NCBI GenBank assembly: GCA_011319805.1
Contig: SJRY01000323.1
Location: 1-29,023 of the forward strand
Length of the DNA stretch: 29,023 nucleotides
DNA from: Macrocybe gigantea
Taxonomy: Eukaryota > Basidiomycota > Agaricomycetes > Agaricales > Callistosporiaceae
Direction of reading: 5' to 3'
The translations under genes were made by a program, and so were the position numbers. Of the stretch, positions 10,001 to 18,581 are shown in pieces. The notes under the pieces are model-generated. The model saw only the letters and a program-made list of their open reading frames with translations, ran no database searches and was not told the origin of the DNA. The stretch's first letter is position 1. Every line of letters starts with the position of its first letter.

Positions 10001-11047
10001 CATCGTCATATCCATGAAGCTGTCAATCGCACATTCCGAGACATCCGAGGCAGTCATCTACCCTTTGGTGGATTGACCATTATCTTTGGTGGAGACTTTC
10101 AGCAGATTCTTCCTGTCATTGAAAAAGGATCCCGTCCAGAGATAGTGGGTGCATGCATGCTGCGTTCTCAATTGTGGAGAAAGATTACAGTCCTCCATTT
10201 GAGAAGAAACATGCGATTGAACACCGATAATCTGGAGGAGCGTGCTTTTGCAGAGTGGCAACTTCAAGTTGGACATGGTCAGCACACAGACATGGATGCC
10301 AACATTACCCTTCCTGATCATTTTCACTGTGAACACAACACTGTTGCTTCTCTTATCCAAACCATATATCCCAATATCAACACTCCTATCCAGAATCCAC
10401 AGCAATACTTTTCTGCTCGCACCATTCTGTCTAGCCGCAATGACGATGTGGACTCTCTGAACCATTACATTCTCAGAGACTTTCCTGGAGCAGAGCAAGT
10501 CTTTCACAGTGCTGATTCGGTCTCTGCAAGCAACAATGGTGAACAGCTTCTGTATCCGGTGGAGTATTTGAACTCTATCAATTGTTCAGGACTGCCACTG
10601 GCCAAGCTGGCTCTCAAAATAGGCTGTCCTGTCATGGTGTTGCGCAATCTGGATACAGGCCATGGTGTTTGCAATGGGAGTCGAGGAATCGTCACTCGGA
10701 TTCGTAATCGTGTTCTGGAGCTAAGGCTTATTACAGGCGATCATGCAGGAGAGTTGATCTTCATCCCACGTATCAAGCATGAGCCACCGGAAGGACAAGT
10801 GCCATTCCCACTCACTCGGCTTCAATTTCCCATCCGCTTATGCTTTGCCATGACAATTAACAAGTCGCAAGGCCAATCAGTAACACATGTTGGACTGGAT
10901 TTACGTACACCGGTTTTCACTCATGGTCAGTTTTATGTTGCTATATCACGGGTAACATCAGTATATAACATTAAAGCGATATGGGAAGCGGACAAGATAG
11001 ATAGTGTAACTAAAAACTTTGTATATAATGAAGTACTATTGGATTGA
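7067..11047 (+). CDS. Helitron Rep-helicase (RepHel), 1326 aa
   Basis: This is the transposition protein of H1: an HUH-type replication initiator fused to a PIF1-like helicase, acting on DNA in the nucleus. The Rep part has the two-histidine motif PHMHC (His413, His415) after FQKRGL, and a tyrosine cluster KYIYKYVYKG (about 546-554) that supplies the nicking tyrosines. The helicase part has Walker A GPGGTGKT (about 893-900), Walker B IIWDEAPM (Asp973), FGGDFQQILPV, PVEYLNS, GCPVMVLRNLD, INKSQGQS near 1265 and a final VAISRV motif. The frame is open over 3.98 kb. Coding in this frame begins a little before the listed Met (FRKHIRNYNN from about 7031), because the conserved N-terminus lies in another frame. 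All catalytic residues appear present, so this copy may still be active if the one-base break upstream is not real. Confidence 0.92.
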   Translation: MVSIGRRVDASLQANGNAPYVFRLHGELSHRAGSLLPPPGEPPVYAQLYIYDPDNAHNFRIANQWNTHLDPTTLRTVQDMLYRCHPGVQLYRQAYEQTRNMPEDHQCRIVLRLEDTTDHRRYNMPTANEIAVILPGDGDQLESARDIILYRRFGEPLQRISDIHPFYPALRFVLLFPTGQLSWHSKILYNQADALQHVNANAQLPDAPEEASEEEAEVNGNTTAIRRRYVSKVQFYRYRLHPRPPAIDSQHLFLSQKLFQEFVCDIWATAEQSRLRWVWQNQNTIRGDIYAGLADAVAANVDVSTEELGRRIILPATFAGSTRNMQQLLQDALAINRFCHGGDLFITMTANPNWTEITVELLPGQTAADRPDLVIRVFYRKKDELIEDIKKGVFGKVIAYLFVIEFQKRGLPHMHCILFLNPESKLQTPEHIDSLLSSEFPEDNPELLELIKKFMVHTPCGAENPRAQCMENGKCTKNFPKPFREHTTITDNAYAATRRRNTGHTYDVRGKQVDNRWVVSYSSWLIWKYQCHINVECIASIKAVKYIYKYVYKGHDRVSMQFGTVGDEVRQYLDARYVSACESLWRIFQYPLHGQAPNVIRLQVHLPDEQFVTWRQDGQESMPEVVLRGGRQDSTLTAYFKANVKYPDTASTVLYQDFPSQFVFNKKHEWKPRQRGFAIGRMNYAPPTSGDRFYLRLLLTQIAGSTSFEDLRTYEGVIHPSFKDACLARGLLEDDQEWDQCLREAAAMQTGRQLRHLFVTILRDCNPSDPAALWNTYWPQICDDLRYRLEHDNIRVNPSDEDIMDYGLFLIDQLLQSSRRSLKDWPSMPQVTQNWNERVANHLIAEQHNYDQEEQAQLAAENEARLNPEQRDAFDQFRQAIANKTGQIFFLHGPGGTGKTFLYHTLCYRLRSEGKIVICVASSGIASLLLPGGRTSHSSFKIPILINESTVCTITKTSPLAALICITDLIIWDEAPMQHRHIHEAVNRTFRDIRGSHLPFGGLTIIFGGDFQQILPVIEKGSRPEIVGACMLRSQLWRKITVLHLRRNMRLNTDNLEERAFAEWQLQVGHGQHTDMDANITLPDHFHCEHNTVASLIQTIYPNINTPIQNPQQYFSARTILSSRNDDVDSLNHYILRDFPGAEQVFHSADSVSASNNGEQLLYPVEYLNSINCSGLPLAKLALKIGCPVMVLRNLDTGHGVCNGSRGIVTRIRNRVLELRLITGDHAGELIFIPRIKHEPPEGQVPFPLTRLQFPIRLCFAMTINKSQGQSVTHVGLDLRTPVFTHGQFYVAISRVTSVYNIKAIWEADKIDSVTKNFVYNEVLLD

Positions 11048-11086
11048 ACATTTAAATTGCGTTACAAAAGGCCGGGGGGCATAAAA

Positions 11087-11099
11087 GTGCCAGCGGCAC
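11087..11099 (+). other. H1 3' terminal hairpin
   Basis: GTGCC-AGC-GGCAC forms a perfect 5-bp stem with a 3-nt loop, followed by 14 nt ending in CTTG. A hairpin 10-15 nt before the 3' end is the Helitron terminator signal. Confidence 0.85.
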
Positions 11100-11325
11100 G
11101 TGTTATATACTTGTCAATAAGAATGGGAGGACGGGCGTGAGAGTTGGCTGACTAAAATTAATTTGTAAGCTGAGTAAGCCGTTCCCACGAGGACCGCAGG
11201 TCCGAGCCCCATGACTATTTTGGCAGCATTGGTCAGCAGTGCCTGTGAGGACCGCAGGTCCGAGGCCCGAGAGCCCATCAATTCAGGCCCTGAAAAAAAG
11301 CTGTCAACGAAAAATTGGCCCCCCT

Positions 11326-11773
11326 GGCCAAGCTGGCTCTCAAAATAGGCTGTCCTGTCATGGTGTTGCGCAATCTGGATACAGGCCATGGTGTTTGCAA
11401 TGGGAGTCGAGGAATCGTCACTCGGATTCGTAATCGTGTTCTGGAGCTAAGGCTTATTACAGGCGATCATGCAGGAGAGTTGATCTTCATCCCACGTATC
11501 AAGCATGAGCCACCGGAAGGACAAGTGCCATTCCCACTCACTCGGCTTCAATTTCCCATCCGCTTATGCTTTGCCATGACAATTAACAAGTCGCAAGGCC
11601 AATCAGTAACACATGTTGGACTGGATTTACGTACACCGGTTTTCACTCATGGTCAGTTTTATGTTGCTATATCACGGGTAACATCAGTATATAACATTAA
11701 AGCGATATGGGAAGCGGACAAGATAGATAGTGTAACTAAAAACTTTGTATATAATGAAGTACTATTGGATTGA
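11326..11773 (+). pseudogene. Residual C-terminal helicase segment in H2
   Basis: About 150 codons of the H1 helicase C-terminus remain open, from LAKLALKIGCPV through INKSQGQS to the natural stop. Walker A, Walker B and the whole Rep part are missing, so it has no helicase or nicking function. An ATG fused from 5' leader sequence precedes it, but expression is not supported. Confidence 0.8.
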
Positions 11774-11812
11774 ACATTTAAATTGCGTTACAAAAGGCCG
11801 GGGGGCATAAAA

Positions 11813-11825
11813 GTGCCAGCGGCAC
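11813..11825 (+). other. H2 3' terminal hairpin
   Basis: Same GTGCC-AGC-GGCAC hairpin as in H1, 14 nt before the CTTG end at 11839. The base following the end is T, as expected for A|T insertion. Confidence 0.85.
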
Positions 11826-12017
11826 GTGTTATATACTTGTCTATAAAGAAGGGACAAGGCAGAATGCTGACGTAAAAATTGGTAATCTTAGTCAGAATTT
11901 GTCAGAAAAGCTGTGTTCTTATGTAATAAGGCTGAGTTTCAATGGGACACAAACATGTGGACACCTTTTTTCACGCCTCTTTCAATTTTGGGCTCCATGG
12001 GAACAAATATGAGGATC

Positions 12018-13131
12018 TGAAATTCATCAGATTCTTGAACAAACAGCAGTAATCATATGGGATGAAGTTCCTATGCAACACAAGCATGCTATTGATGCTG
12101 TTGATCGCACTCTACGTGATCTTCTTCAAAAACCCACTCTTCCATTTGCTGGCATTACAGTGCTCTTTGGAGGTGATTTTCATCAAACTCTTCCTGTTAT
12201 TCCTAAAGGCACTCGCCAGCAAATCATTTCCGCCTCTCTTAAACAAAGTTCACTCTGGAGATATATCACAGTTTATCAACTCGAGCAAAATATGCGCCTT
12301 GAACAGATACCAGAAAACCTTGCTCATGCTAATTGGCTATTGGATATTGGAGAAGGCAGAACAGTTGATGAACAGGAACAAATCACAATTCCTGAGCAAA
12401 TGATCTGCACTGAAAACACGATTAATAATCTTATCAATTTCACCTATCCTGACATCGAACTTGGTGGTCATGAAGATCAATACTACCTTGATCGTACCAT
12501 ATTATCATGCACTAATGATGATATGGATAACAACAACACCATTATTCTTCACAAATTTCCAGGAGAAGAAAAGATACTTCTTAGTGCAGATAGTGTGGAA
12601 TCAGGAGAGGAAGACTTTCAGCCATATCCTGTTGAGTATCTCAACTCACTCAAAGCAGGTGGTCTTCCTTTAGCAAGGCTAGCTTTGAAGACAGGTTGTC
12701 CAATTATACTACTTTAAAATTTTGATCCTTCAATTGGACTATGCAATGGAACTTGGTTGATTGTATTGGAAATAGGAGAAAGAGTATTGAGATGCAGGAT
12801 AATTAGTGGAGATACCAAGTTTGCAAGAACTATTATTTTCATTCTTTGAATTTCTCTTACTCCATCAGCTGAAAATCTTCCTATACCTCTTCGAAGGCAT
12901 CAATTCCCTGTACGACTTGCATTCTGCATGACAGTTAATAAATCACAAGGACAATCTGTCAAGCAAGTTGGATTAGATCTTAGGTCTCCAGTTTTTTCAC
13001 ATGGACAATTATATGTTGCATTATCAAGATGTACATCAGGGAATCATATAAAGATACTATTAAACAATACTAATAGAGATAGAAAGACTCCCAATATTGT
13101 ATTTAAAGAAATACTTACAGGAGTTTTGTAA
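12018..13131 (+). pseudogene. H3 Helitron helicase C-terminal remnant
   Basis: The frame starts in the helicase at AVIIWDEVPMQHK (Walker B) and runs through [44 protein letters not shown] and a final VALSRC block to the stop at 13131. It aligns along its length with the H1 helicase but with many substitutions. Walker A and the Rep domain are absent. Two in-frame stops interrupt it, TAA at 12715-12717 and TGA at 12847-12849. The TGA replaces the Arg of the H1 IPRIK motif. It is not a functional protein. Confidence 0.85.
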
Positions 13132-13167
13132 ATAAATCTATTTGGACTATTTGGATTTCAATTACAA

Positions 13168-13180
13168 GTGGCAAAGCCAC
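13168..13180 (+). other. H3 3' hairpin
   Basis: GTGGC-AAA-GCCAC has a perfect 5-bp stem and a 3-nt loop, the same geometry as in H1/H2 and close to the predicted 3' end of H3. Confidence 0.65.
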
Positions 13181-13190
13181 AGGTTCTTAA

Positions 13191-13871
13191 GCTCATAAAT
13201 GATATGTAGCATGACACACGAGATAATCTGCATTCCTACAACTTGTTTGGGCGGATACAGCGTCCTCGCAAGAGAAATCATAAGTAAGGAGACGTTTTGA
13301 CTTTGTAAACCGGGGAAAATTGGATCAACAGCAAAATTGGCATTTCTGTTTTTAGCAACATCGGGGCAAAGGATCATGGAGAATCGTTTGTTCGTGGTTT
13401 TGTCCGTTCTTTGTGACATTATTCAATGCAAGGTTGATGGCTGAATCGTTGCATACATGTAATCAGGCCAGTTATTGCGTGAGCTTTGCGTATTCACATA
13501 CGCATAAGTAATGAATGCCGCATCCACTAGCTGTGTTGGGCAGCCCTATGCGAAAAGCATCCATCTGGCGCTCAACTAGGCTGCGCCGGGCAGCTTGATG
13601 ATCGTCGTAAAGTGATCAACCATGAGTTAGACTCGAACAGGTTACCATCATGATGTCAGGATCTGTCCTGGCCTCGGACCTGATCAAACGCGTATTTGCT
13701 TTTTCCCCTGTGCGGCATATTTAGACCGCGTTGAGCAGCAAAGCTCGAAGACATTGCTTCGTAGCTGGGTGATGGCATTTTTTATATTTTTATCAGCGCT
13801 TGATCACCAGCGTCACGTCAACTGTTTCTTTTTCTTGTCGTGTCAGACTGAATGCCTACCGGCGCTGACCG
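13191..13871. other. Gene-poor stretch after the Helitrons
   Basis: There is no frame with conserved motifs here. Short open frames on both strands look like chance. It may contain the host sequence that once adjoined 5315 before the Helitrons arrived. Confidence 0.35.
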
Positions 13872-14057
13872 GTGACCATTCTTCGGGAGGTTGCAGATGC
13901 CCTGAAAGCATTGCAAATCGTCGAAGGCGTGTCGCTCGACGATGCGTATTACCATGCGCGCGCCGAACGCAGCTCGACGCGTCCTGACACTCTGAAGGAC
14001 CTCCCTGTTATCCTCGTTTTCCTGACTCGAGTTTCCGAGCTGAATAAAAGTCCTTGA
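13872..14057 (+). other. Coding-like orphan segment of about 60 codons
   Basis: A plus-strand frame (LREVADALKALQIVEGV...) ends at TGA 14055-14057. It has no ATG at its front, but its third codon positions are rich in C/G, as in the neighbouring genes, and it looks like a terminal exon. I do not recognise the family. It could be the last exon of a gene whose 5' part was lost or is spliced from further left, or chance. Confidence 0.3.
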
Positions 14058-14385
14058 AAAGCGCGTGGACGAACGACAGTGCTGTCGATGTGGTTGGTAA
14101 GGGCCATCTGATCATTTTTATTTTTCATTCCCCGCCCGCATCTGCCAGGTGGTCATTCCCTTCCTCGCGCTGTCACCTCCGGTTCGAGTCCTTGACGGGG
14201 AGTCACGCTTGCCTTGCCTTCACCACCACTACGCTCTTTACAAAAACCAGTCCGCTCACTTTTTCATTTGGCTCTTAGCCTGCACTATACTAGTATTATA
14301 CTCCCTTGTGTGTATCTTTCCTACCATTCTGACACTTCGTTCTGACGTTCTGCAGCGCATTGCGTTTTCATAGAAAACCGTAAAC
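14058..14385 (+). promoter_or_regulatory. Upstream region of the GPI-protein gene
   Basis: A stretch with pyrimidine-rich blocks and a tactagtattatactc AT-rich patch near 14287-14303, about 85-100 bp before the ATG. That patch is a candidate TATA-like element. No other site is recognised. Confidence 0.35.
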
Positions 14386-15319
14386 ATGTTCGGCGCTTTC
14401 ACAATAGCAACGACCGCTATCCTCGCCTGCTCCTTACTCGCGCGCGCCGACGTTGAGCCGGACGTCCCTGGGCCCGGCGTCGTCTACAAGGCTGGCTCGA
14501 CGTGCCACATCGAGTGGAACGGCGACGCCGCTTCAAACACGATCTGGAAAGACATGGCCATCGAGCTCATGACCGGCGACAACTTCAACATGGTCCATCT
14601 CACTAGTCAGCCTTGTTTCCTGTCACGGCCCATTTGACGCGCTAAGCCTAAACTTCTTTCAGCTGTCGCGACTGGCCAGGACGGAACCGTTTCCGGACAG
14701 TTTGACCACATCTGCCCCGAGGTAAGGCATCCTCCCAACTTTAACGTCTTAACAACGCAAAAGAAAACGAACGACGCCTGATCATCCCGTCCCACAGGTG
14801 ACGATCAACGCGCCGATATACTTTTACCAGTTTTCTTCCCCGCATACTCAAGTCAAGACCTGGGCGACCCGCTTCACCATCGCCTCCTCCACTGGCTCTA
14901 CCGTCCCCGCGCCCAACGCCAACCAACCGGGCACGAACGAGCCCATCCCCTGGGGCACAGGCGCGCTGTCAGACCCCTCCAAGGCCGTCCCCGCTCCCAA
15001 CTTCGTGAACGGCGGCGGCTCGACCGCGGTCAATGCCACCTCCGCGACGTCTAGTGCCGCGTCCTCCGCATCCCTCCCTCCTGCAACCACATTGTCCTCT
15101 GCTGGAGGTTTGTCGACTGGCACCTCGCTTGCTCCTGCGAGCGTTACCTCTTCTTCAGGCCTCTCTACCGTCTCGAAGACTGCCTCAACTAGCCCCTCGA
15201 CGACGGGTGCCGGTGCGGGCAACCAGAACAATGGCGCTCTGGCAGCGGCGTCGTCCCGCCCATGGACGGTCCTCGTCGTTCTGAGCGTTTCGGCGGCGGG
15301 TTTCACTGCGTTCTTCTAG
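14386..15319 (+). CDS. Secreted Ser/Thr-rich GPI-anchored protein, Kre9/Knh1-like N-terminal domain
   Basis: Three exons, 14386-14605, 14663-14721 and 14798-15319, give 801 nt (266 aa) with an exact frame. Introns are 57 and 76 nt, GT-AG. Residues 1-20 form a signal peptide (hydrophobic TTAILACSLLARA). The mature N-terminal part has the Kre9/Knh1-type layout seen in small basidiomycete wall proteins: PGPGVVYKAGSTCHIEWNGD, then GQFDHICPEV and YFYQFSS. From about residue 125 the chain is Ser/Thr/Ala-rich and likely O-glycosylated. The last 20 residues are hydrophobic (WTVLVVLSVSAAGFTAFF) after small residues, a GPI-attachment signal. It should sit at the plasma membrane or wall and take part in beta-glucan organisation, by family analogy. 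No frame breaks. Confidence 0.85.
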
Positions 15320-15439
15320 ACCATTAAATGAAAACAAAAAGAGATATGTGCATGATATGAGGGGACTTGCAAATCTTAGGATGCCGTCATCTCGAACATT
15401 TAAGGGTAATGGAATGGGTTTGCTGTCATTCATGGACAT
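15320..15439. other. 3' flank of the GPI-protein gene
   Basis: AT-rich downstream sequence, probably 3' UTR. Nothing else is visible before the similarity to the 21.4 kb region begins. Confidence 0.35.
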
Positions 15440-16015
15440 TCTTTTTTCTTTGGTGTCTGGAATATTTAATGGCTAGCGTCTGACTATATTGGTCAACCAC
15501 GGTGAATTGGTTCCTTGACCTTGGGTATATTAAAATAGCGGAGGAGTCCAACTTTTTTTTTTTTATTGTTGTTGATACAGAGCTCTGGGGGGCAGAATCC
15601 TATGGCTACATTGCAGTCCGATACATTACACACATGCAAGTATTTTCAAGCAAATGCGCCCGAGAACCAATCAGTACCTTCGGGTGCCAGACGGTTATAC
15701 ATAAAGCAAAGCGTACACAGCACAGTACGATGGTGTGGCGGGATTGGCATACGGGCGAGTATCGGCATGGTGTGACAGGCGTACAGGGTGGCGCAGAGAC
15801 GAGAAGGACATTTAGCGAAACTGCTGAGTGCGGTAAACGAAGGGCAGCTGTCTCGCTGGGCACCGAAAATGTGGCGAGACCAAGGGCGAAACCAGGACTC
15901 TTGCGGTGGCCGCATGAACTGGCGGCGATGGCGGGATACCCAATATCCCATTCTCATCTGCATACGTGGGATCCAGGTCTGAATCTTGCGTATGGGCCGG
16001 CAGGGTTATCCCGAC
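15440..16015 (-). pseudogene. Decayed partial copy of the gene and 3' flank at 21391-22540
   Basis: Several blocks match in order and orientation: tggaatat-t-aatgg at 15458 and 21403, agcaaagcgtacacagca at about 15705 and 21620, gagtatcggcatgg at about 15757 and 22226, cgctgggcaccgaaaatg at about 15853 and 22323, and gggatccaggtctgaatcttgcgta at about 15967 and 22505. On the minus strand it still reads TQDSDLDPT, then ADENG-LGIPPSPPV, as in the intact gene. About 530 bp between 21650 and 22185, including the coding end, are absent. No long frame survives. It is a relic of a segment duplication. Confidence 0.8.
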
Positions 16016-16065
16016 CGGGATGTTGTGACGGGAAGCGAGGGTCCGTGAAAACAATTGCCCGTTGA

Positions 16066-18350
16066 CTAGGGGGAGCGTTCGGGATCCCCGTCGCGACTAG
16101 GCGTGTACTCCTTACCCGTGGTCCATCGGTAAGATGCCCAGCCACTCTTGAAGACCAATGAAAGAACCTCCAGCTCGCGATTCCTCGCATTCTCTAGATC
16201 GTCGATTTTTGCTCGATCGAAATCGATAATGAATGGCTCGCCCTCATCATTCAGAGCCAGATTCTCCCTTCGCAGATCACGATGACGCACTCCCGCTCGG
16301 TGAATATCTTTCGCGATACGAAGGAACCCCTCTCTGTCAAGCATGTCAATGCAAGGTCAAAACATTGCTCTCCTCACTCACTGTTGGCTCTTTGATACGT
16401 TGTATTTAAAAGGATTTCCATCGACCGTATGACTTACGAGGCAGTCACCTACATCATCCATTACCAAGGCTAATGCTCCACCCTCAATGTCTTCAAAGAG
16501 TCCGTGTATACCTGGAATTCCCTTTACTTTGGCCGACACTAGATGCTTATAGATTGAATATTCGTGCTTGATCCGTTCCTTCTGCTTCGGCAGAAAGGAG
16601 AACTTGACAACTATGGGTATTGTGTCCATGGATGATTTTCGTCCAGTGCTTGAGTTCGAAGGAGGCCTTTGTGAGCAACGCCCGTGGCACCAGACGCGGT
16701 TGTCGATGTCAACGTGATCGAGAAATACTCTTCGGGTGTGTACTTCTTTTGCAACGATGGACTCTTCCACCCTTTACGGAGTGGTTTGATCAGTGAGGGA
16801 TGGGTTCGTAGAAGAGCCAGCGGAACAACAGAATTGTATTCTTAGTAGCGCATGTTTAGGATGGCTAGATCTCGTCGCGATGCCTTGCTTGACACTGTCT
16901 AAGCATAACGTCAGTTCAGTTCTCGCCTAGATCGTAAACAACAAACCTGATATGCCTTTACGCGCTCTTCTCTTTCTCGCCTTTCCTTTTTGTCATATGC
17001 CCTCGTTCTCGGCCGCTTCACGACTTGTTTCAGTGATGACGTGGCTCTTCGTTTGAGTGAAGGGAGCGCGACACTCGGCGTGGCCATTTCTTGTTTTGAC
17101 ATGCGTTCAGTACGTCTTGGAGGATGGAAATATGTATCCCAACATGGAGTTGCCCATAAGCCGGATTCTTGCAAGTTGTGACGTCGTACATGTCGGACAG
17201 AAAAAGCGTCTGGCCCGATGTCGGATTCCTACCCTTTCGTAGTTGCCACAGTTGAAGACAATAACTGTACTGTCCCGACGCACTGCTTCAGACCAAGCCT
17301 TCGATCTTTTTAATGAACTGCATGCCAAGATTACAAAAGGCTTACCCGCTGCAGAAGGGCGGATGCGATGGCTTTTGGAGAATCATTGGGTCGCTCAATG
17401 AACGTGATCGGTTGGGAGGTACAAGCTCCACCGTTTGCCAACATTGCATCTTGGTATTAGTATCGGAGTAGAACTGTCTCGAGCCGCGACCATCCTTTTG
17501 ACTTTCTATACGTTGACTTCGTCGCAGACGCTCGTTGGAACTTGATTGACCTAGAAAGGCTGACAACGGTGTCCCCCAGGGCATGAAATCAGAATCCAGA
17601 TCAGGTAGAAGGGTTGAATTAGCCTTCAAAGAGGGGAGGGTGCTGCAACATTGATGATGAAAATCGCTTCCTGACATAACATCCATGGCTACCAGGACAG
17701 GTTTCATATCTGGAGGAAAGAACTGCCAGACGGCGAGAGCTGAATACTTCTTGATAATCTGAAGTATAGAATTTTTTGGTGCCGTCAGTGATAGAATCCC
17801 AAAGGTCTTTATGGTTCGGATTGTCTTCCGAGTAGACCAGACAAGGAGCGAAACCTTCTTCAACACCTTGGTGTTCAAAGAATGTGTAACCAGTTTTCCT
17901 GAAATGATGGACGCCATACCATTGCGGTACATCCGGATATAAGGCAAGCGTCGAAGCGATGAGAGTTGCCCATCTTCCAACTGTCGTGCCATAGCGCATT
18001 GCCATTGATGAAGGATCTGTGCGATTGATATAGTCTCGACCAGAACGGAGAGAAGCGGTTGGAAATCCCAACGAGGCGTTAGCTATGGGAAGTGTGATAC
18101 CGTGTTCCTTGACTGCTTGGACTGTTTTCATCGCGGCGTTTCCGTATGCGTCAAGTAAACCTGGGACTAGCTGGACCCGCTTTAACACGTGCTTCTCATT
18201 AATGTGCTTCTCATAAAAAGGATCGGGTCGTCGGAGGGAATGATTCGTCCCGGGGAGACTCGGGTCCATTGACAATTTTGGCGGATTGTAGTCGAAGAAT
18301 GACTTGATCTCCTCTGCTGTTTTGGCCGCTCCATTGCCTTCATCCTGCAT
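16066..18350 (-). CDS. Kinase-like protein A, catalytic residues kept, frame broken
   Basis: A large lineage-specific protein. From 18350 the N-terminal region (SGRDYINRTDPSSMAMRYG, DVPQWYGVHHFRKTGY, KKYSALAVWQFFPPDMKPVLVAMDV) has no family that I can name. A middle block follows near 17100-17300 (EAVRRDST, GNYERVGIRHR, then LFLSDMYDV). The C-terminal kinase-like domain lies at 16066-16800: a loop-like SGATGVAHKG, the IPIVVKFSF lysine, an IKHEYSIY glutamate, ALVMDDVGDCL hinge, HRDLRREN catalytic loop and FIIDFDRAK. So Asp, Asn and the metal-binding Asp are present, with DFD in place of DFG. A very short exon (about 8 nt near 16385) seems needed between hinge and catalytic loop. Breaks: an extra A in the run at 17772-17777, one base near 17205-17222, an in-frame TAA at 16842-16844, and one base near 16634-16643. 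It may be a pseudogene or carry sequence errors. Confidence 0.6.
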
Positions 18351-18581
18351 GCCGCTGTATGGAACTGACTTTGTTTATGGGTAAATGAGGGCAAAATGTT
18401 CGGCCTCAAAACTTATGAGAAGGAGACCAGATGCTGACTGATAGAAGTTGGAACCAGTATGCGTTCAACGAAGCGTTCAAGGAGTACCTTGTTGTTTGTT
18501 CATATATGCGCATATGTACTGTGCGTCTAGTCTTTTTATCACACAGACAGAGATTTGTTATTCGCTTAATAGGCTATTCCG
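18351..18581. other. Spacer between kinase-like genes A and B
   Basis: A short spacer that should hold the promoter of gene A and the 3' end of gene B. Nothing specific is seen. Confidence 0.35.

Larger units (their letters stand above)
5316..11113 (+). mobile_element. Helitron H1, complete with both termini
   Basis: A rolling-circle transposon of 5798 bp. The 5' end is TC (5316) preceded by host A. The 3' end is CTTG (11110-11113), preceded by a perfect 5-bp stem hairpin at 11087-11099 that ends 14 nt from the terminus. The termini are defined by the second copy H2, which begins with the same bases at 11114 and ends with the same bases at 11839. It carries a Rep-helicase protein in sense orientation. 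There is no target-site duplication and no terminal inverted repeat, as expected for Helitrons. The near-perfect match to H2 suggests recent activity. Confidence 0.9.
11114..11839 (+). mobile_element. Helitron H2, internal-deletion derivative of H1
   Basis: It is 726 bp. Bases 11114-11325 match H1 5316-5527 and bases 11326-11839 match H1 10600-11113. The two parts add up exactly (212+514) and I saw no mismatch by eye. The junction lies on a CT shared by both parents (5526-5527 and 10598-10599). Both termini, both 5' palindromes and the 3' hairpin are kept, so it could be mobilised in trans by the H1 protein. It starts directly at the last base of H1, with no host base between. Confidence 0.9.
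11840..13189 (+). mobile_element. Helitron H3, older and decayed, probable termini
   Basis: It starts with tctataaagaaggga, which resembles the H1 start tcaataagaatggga, at the very base where H2 ends. It ends near 13186-13190 (ttcttaa), a few bases after a GTGGC-AAA-GCCAC hairpin. Between lies a broken helicase gene. It is more AT-rich than H1 and only similar at protein level, so it belongs to a different, older Helitron family. The 3' end is set by the hairpin only and could be off by a few bases. 11840-12017 holds no gene that I can see. Confidence 0.6.

Noticed and set aside
14174..14184. ggttcgagtcc resembles a tRNA B-box
   Set aside because: The bases on both sides cannot form a T-stem, and no acceptor stem or A-box lies upstream.
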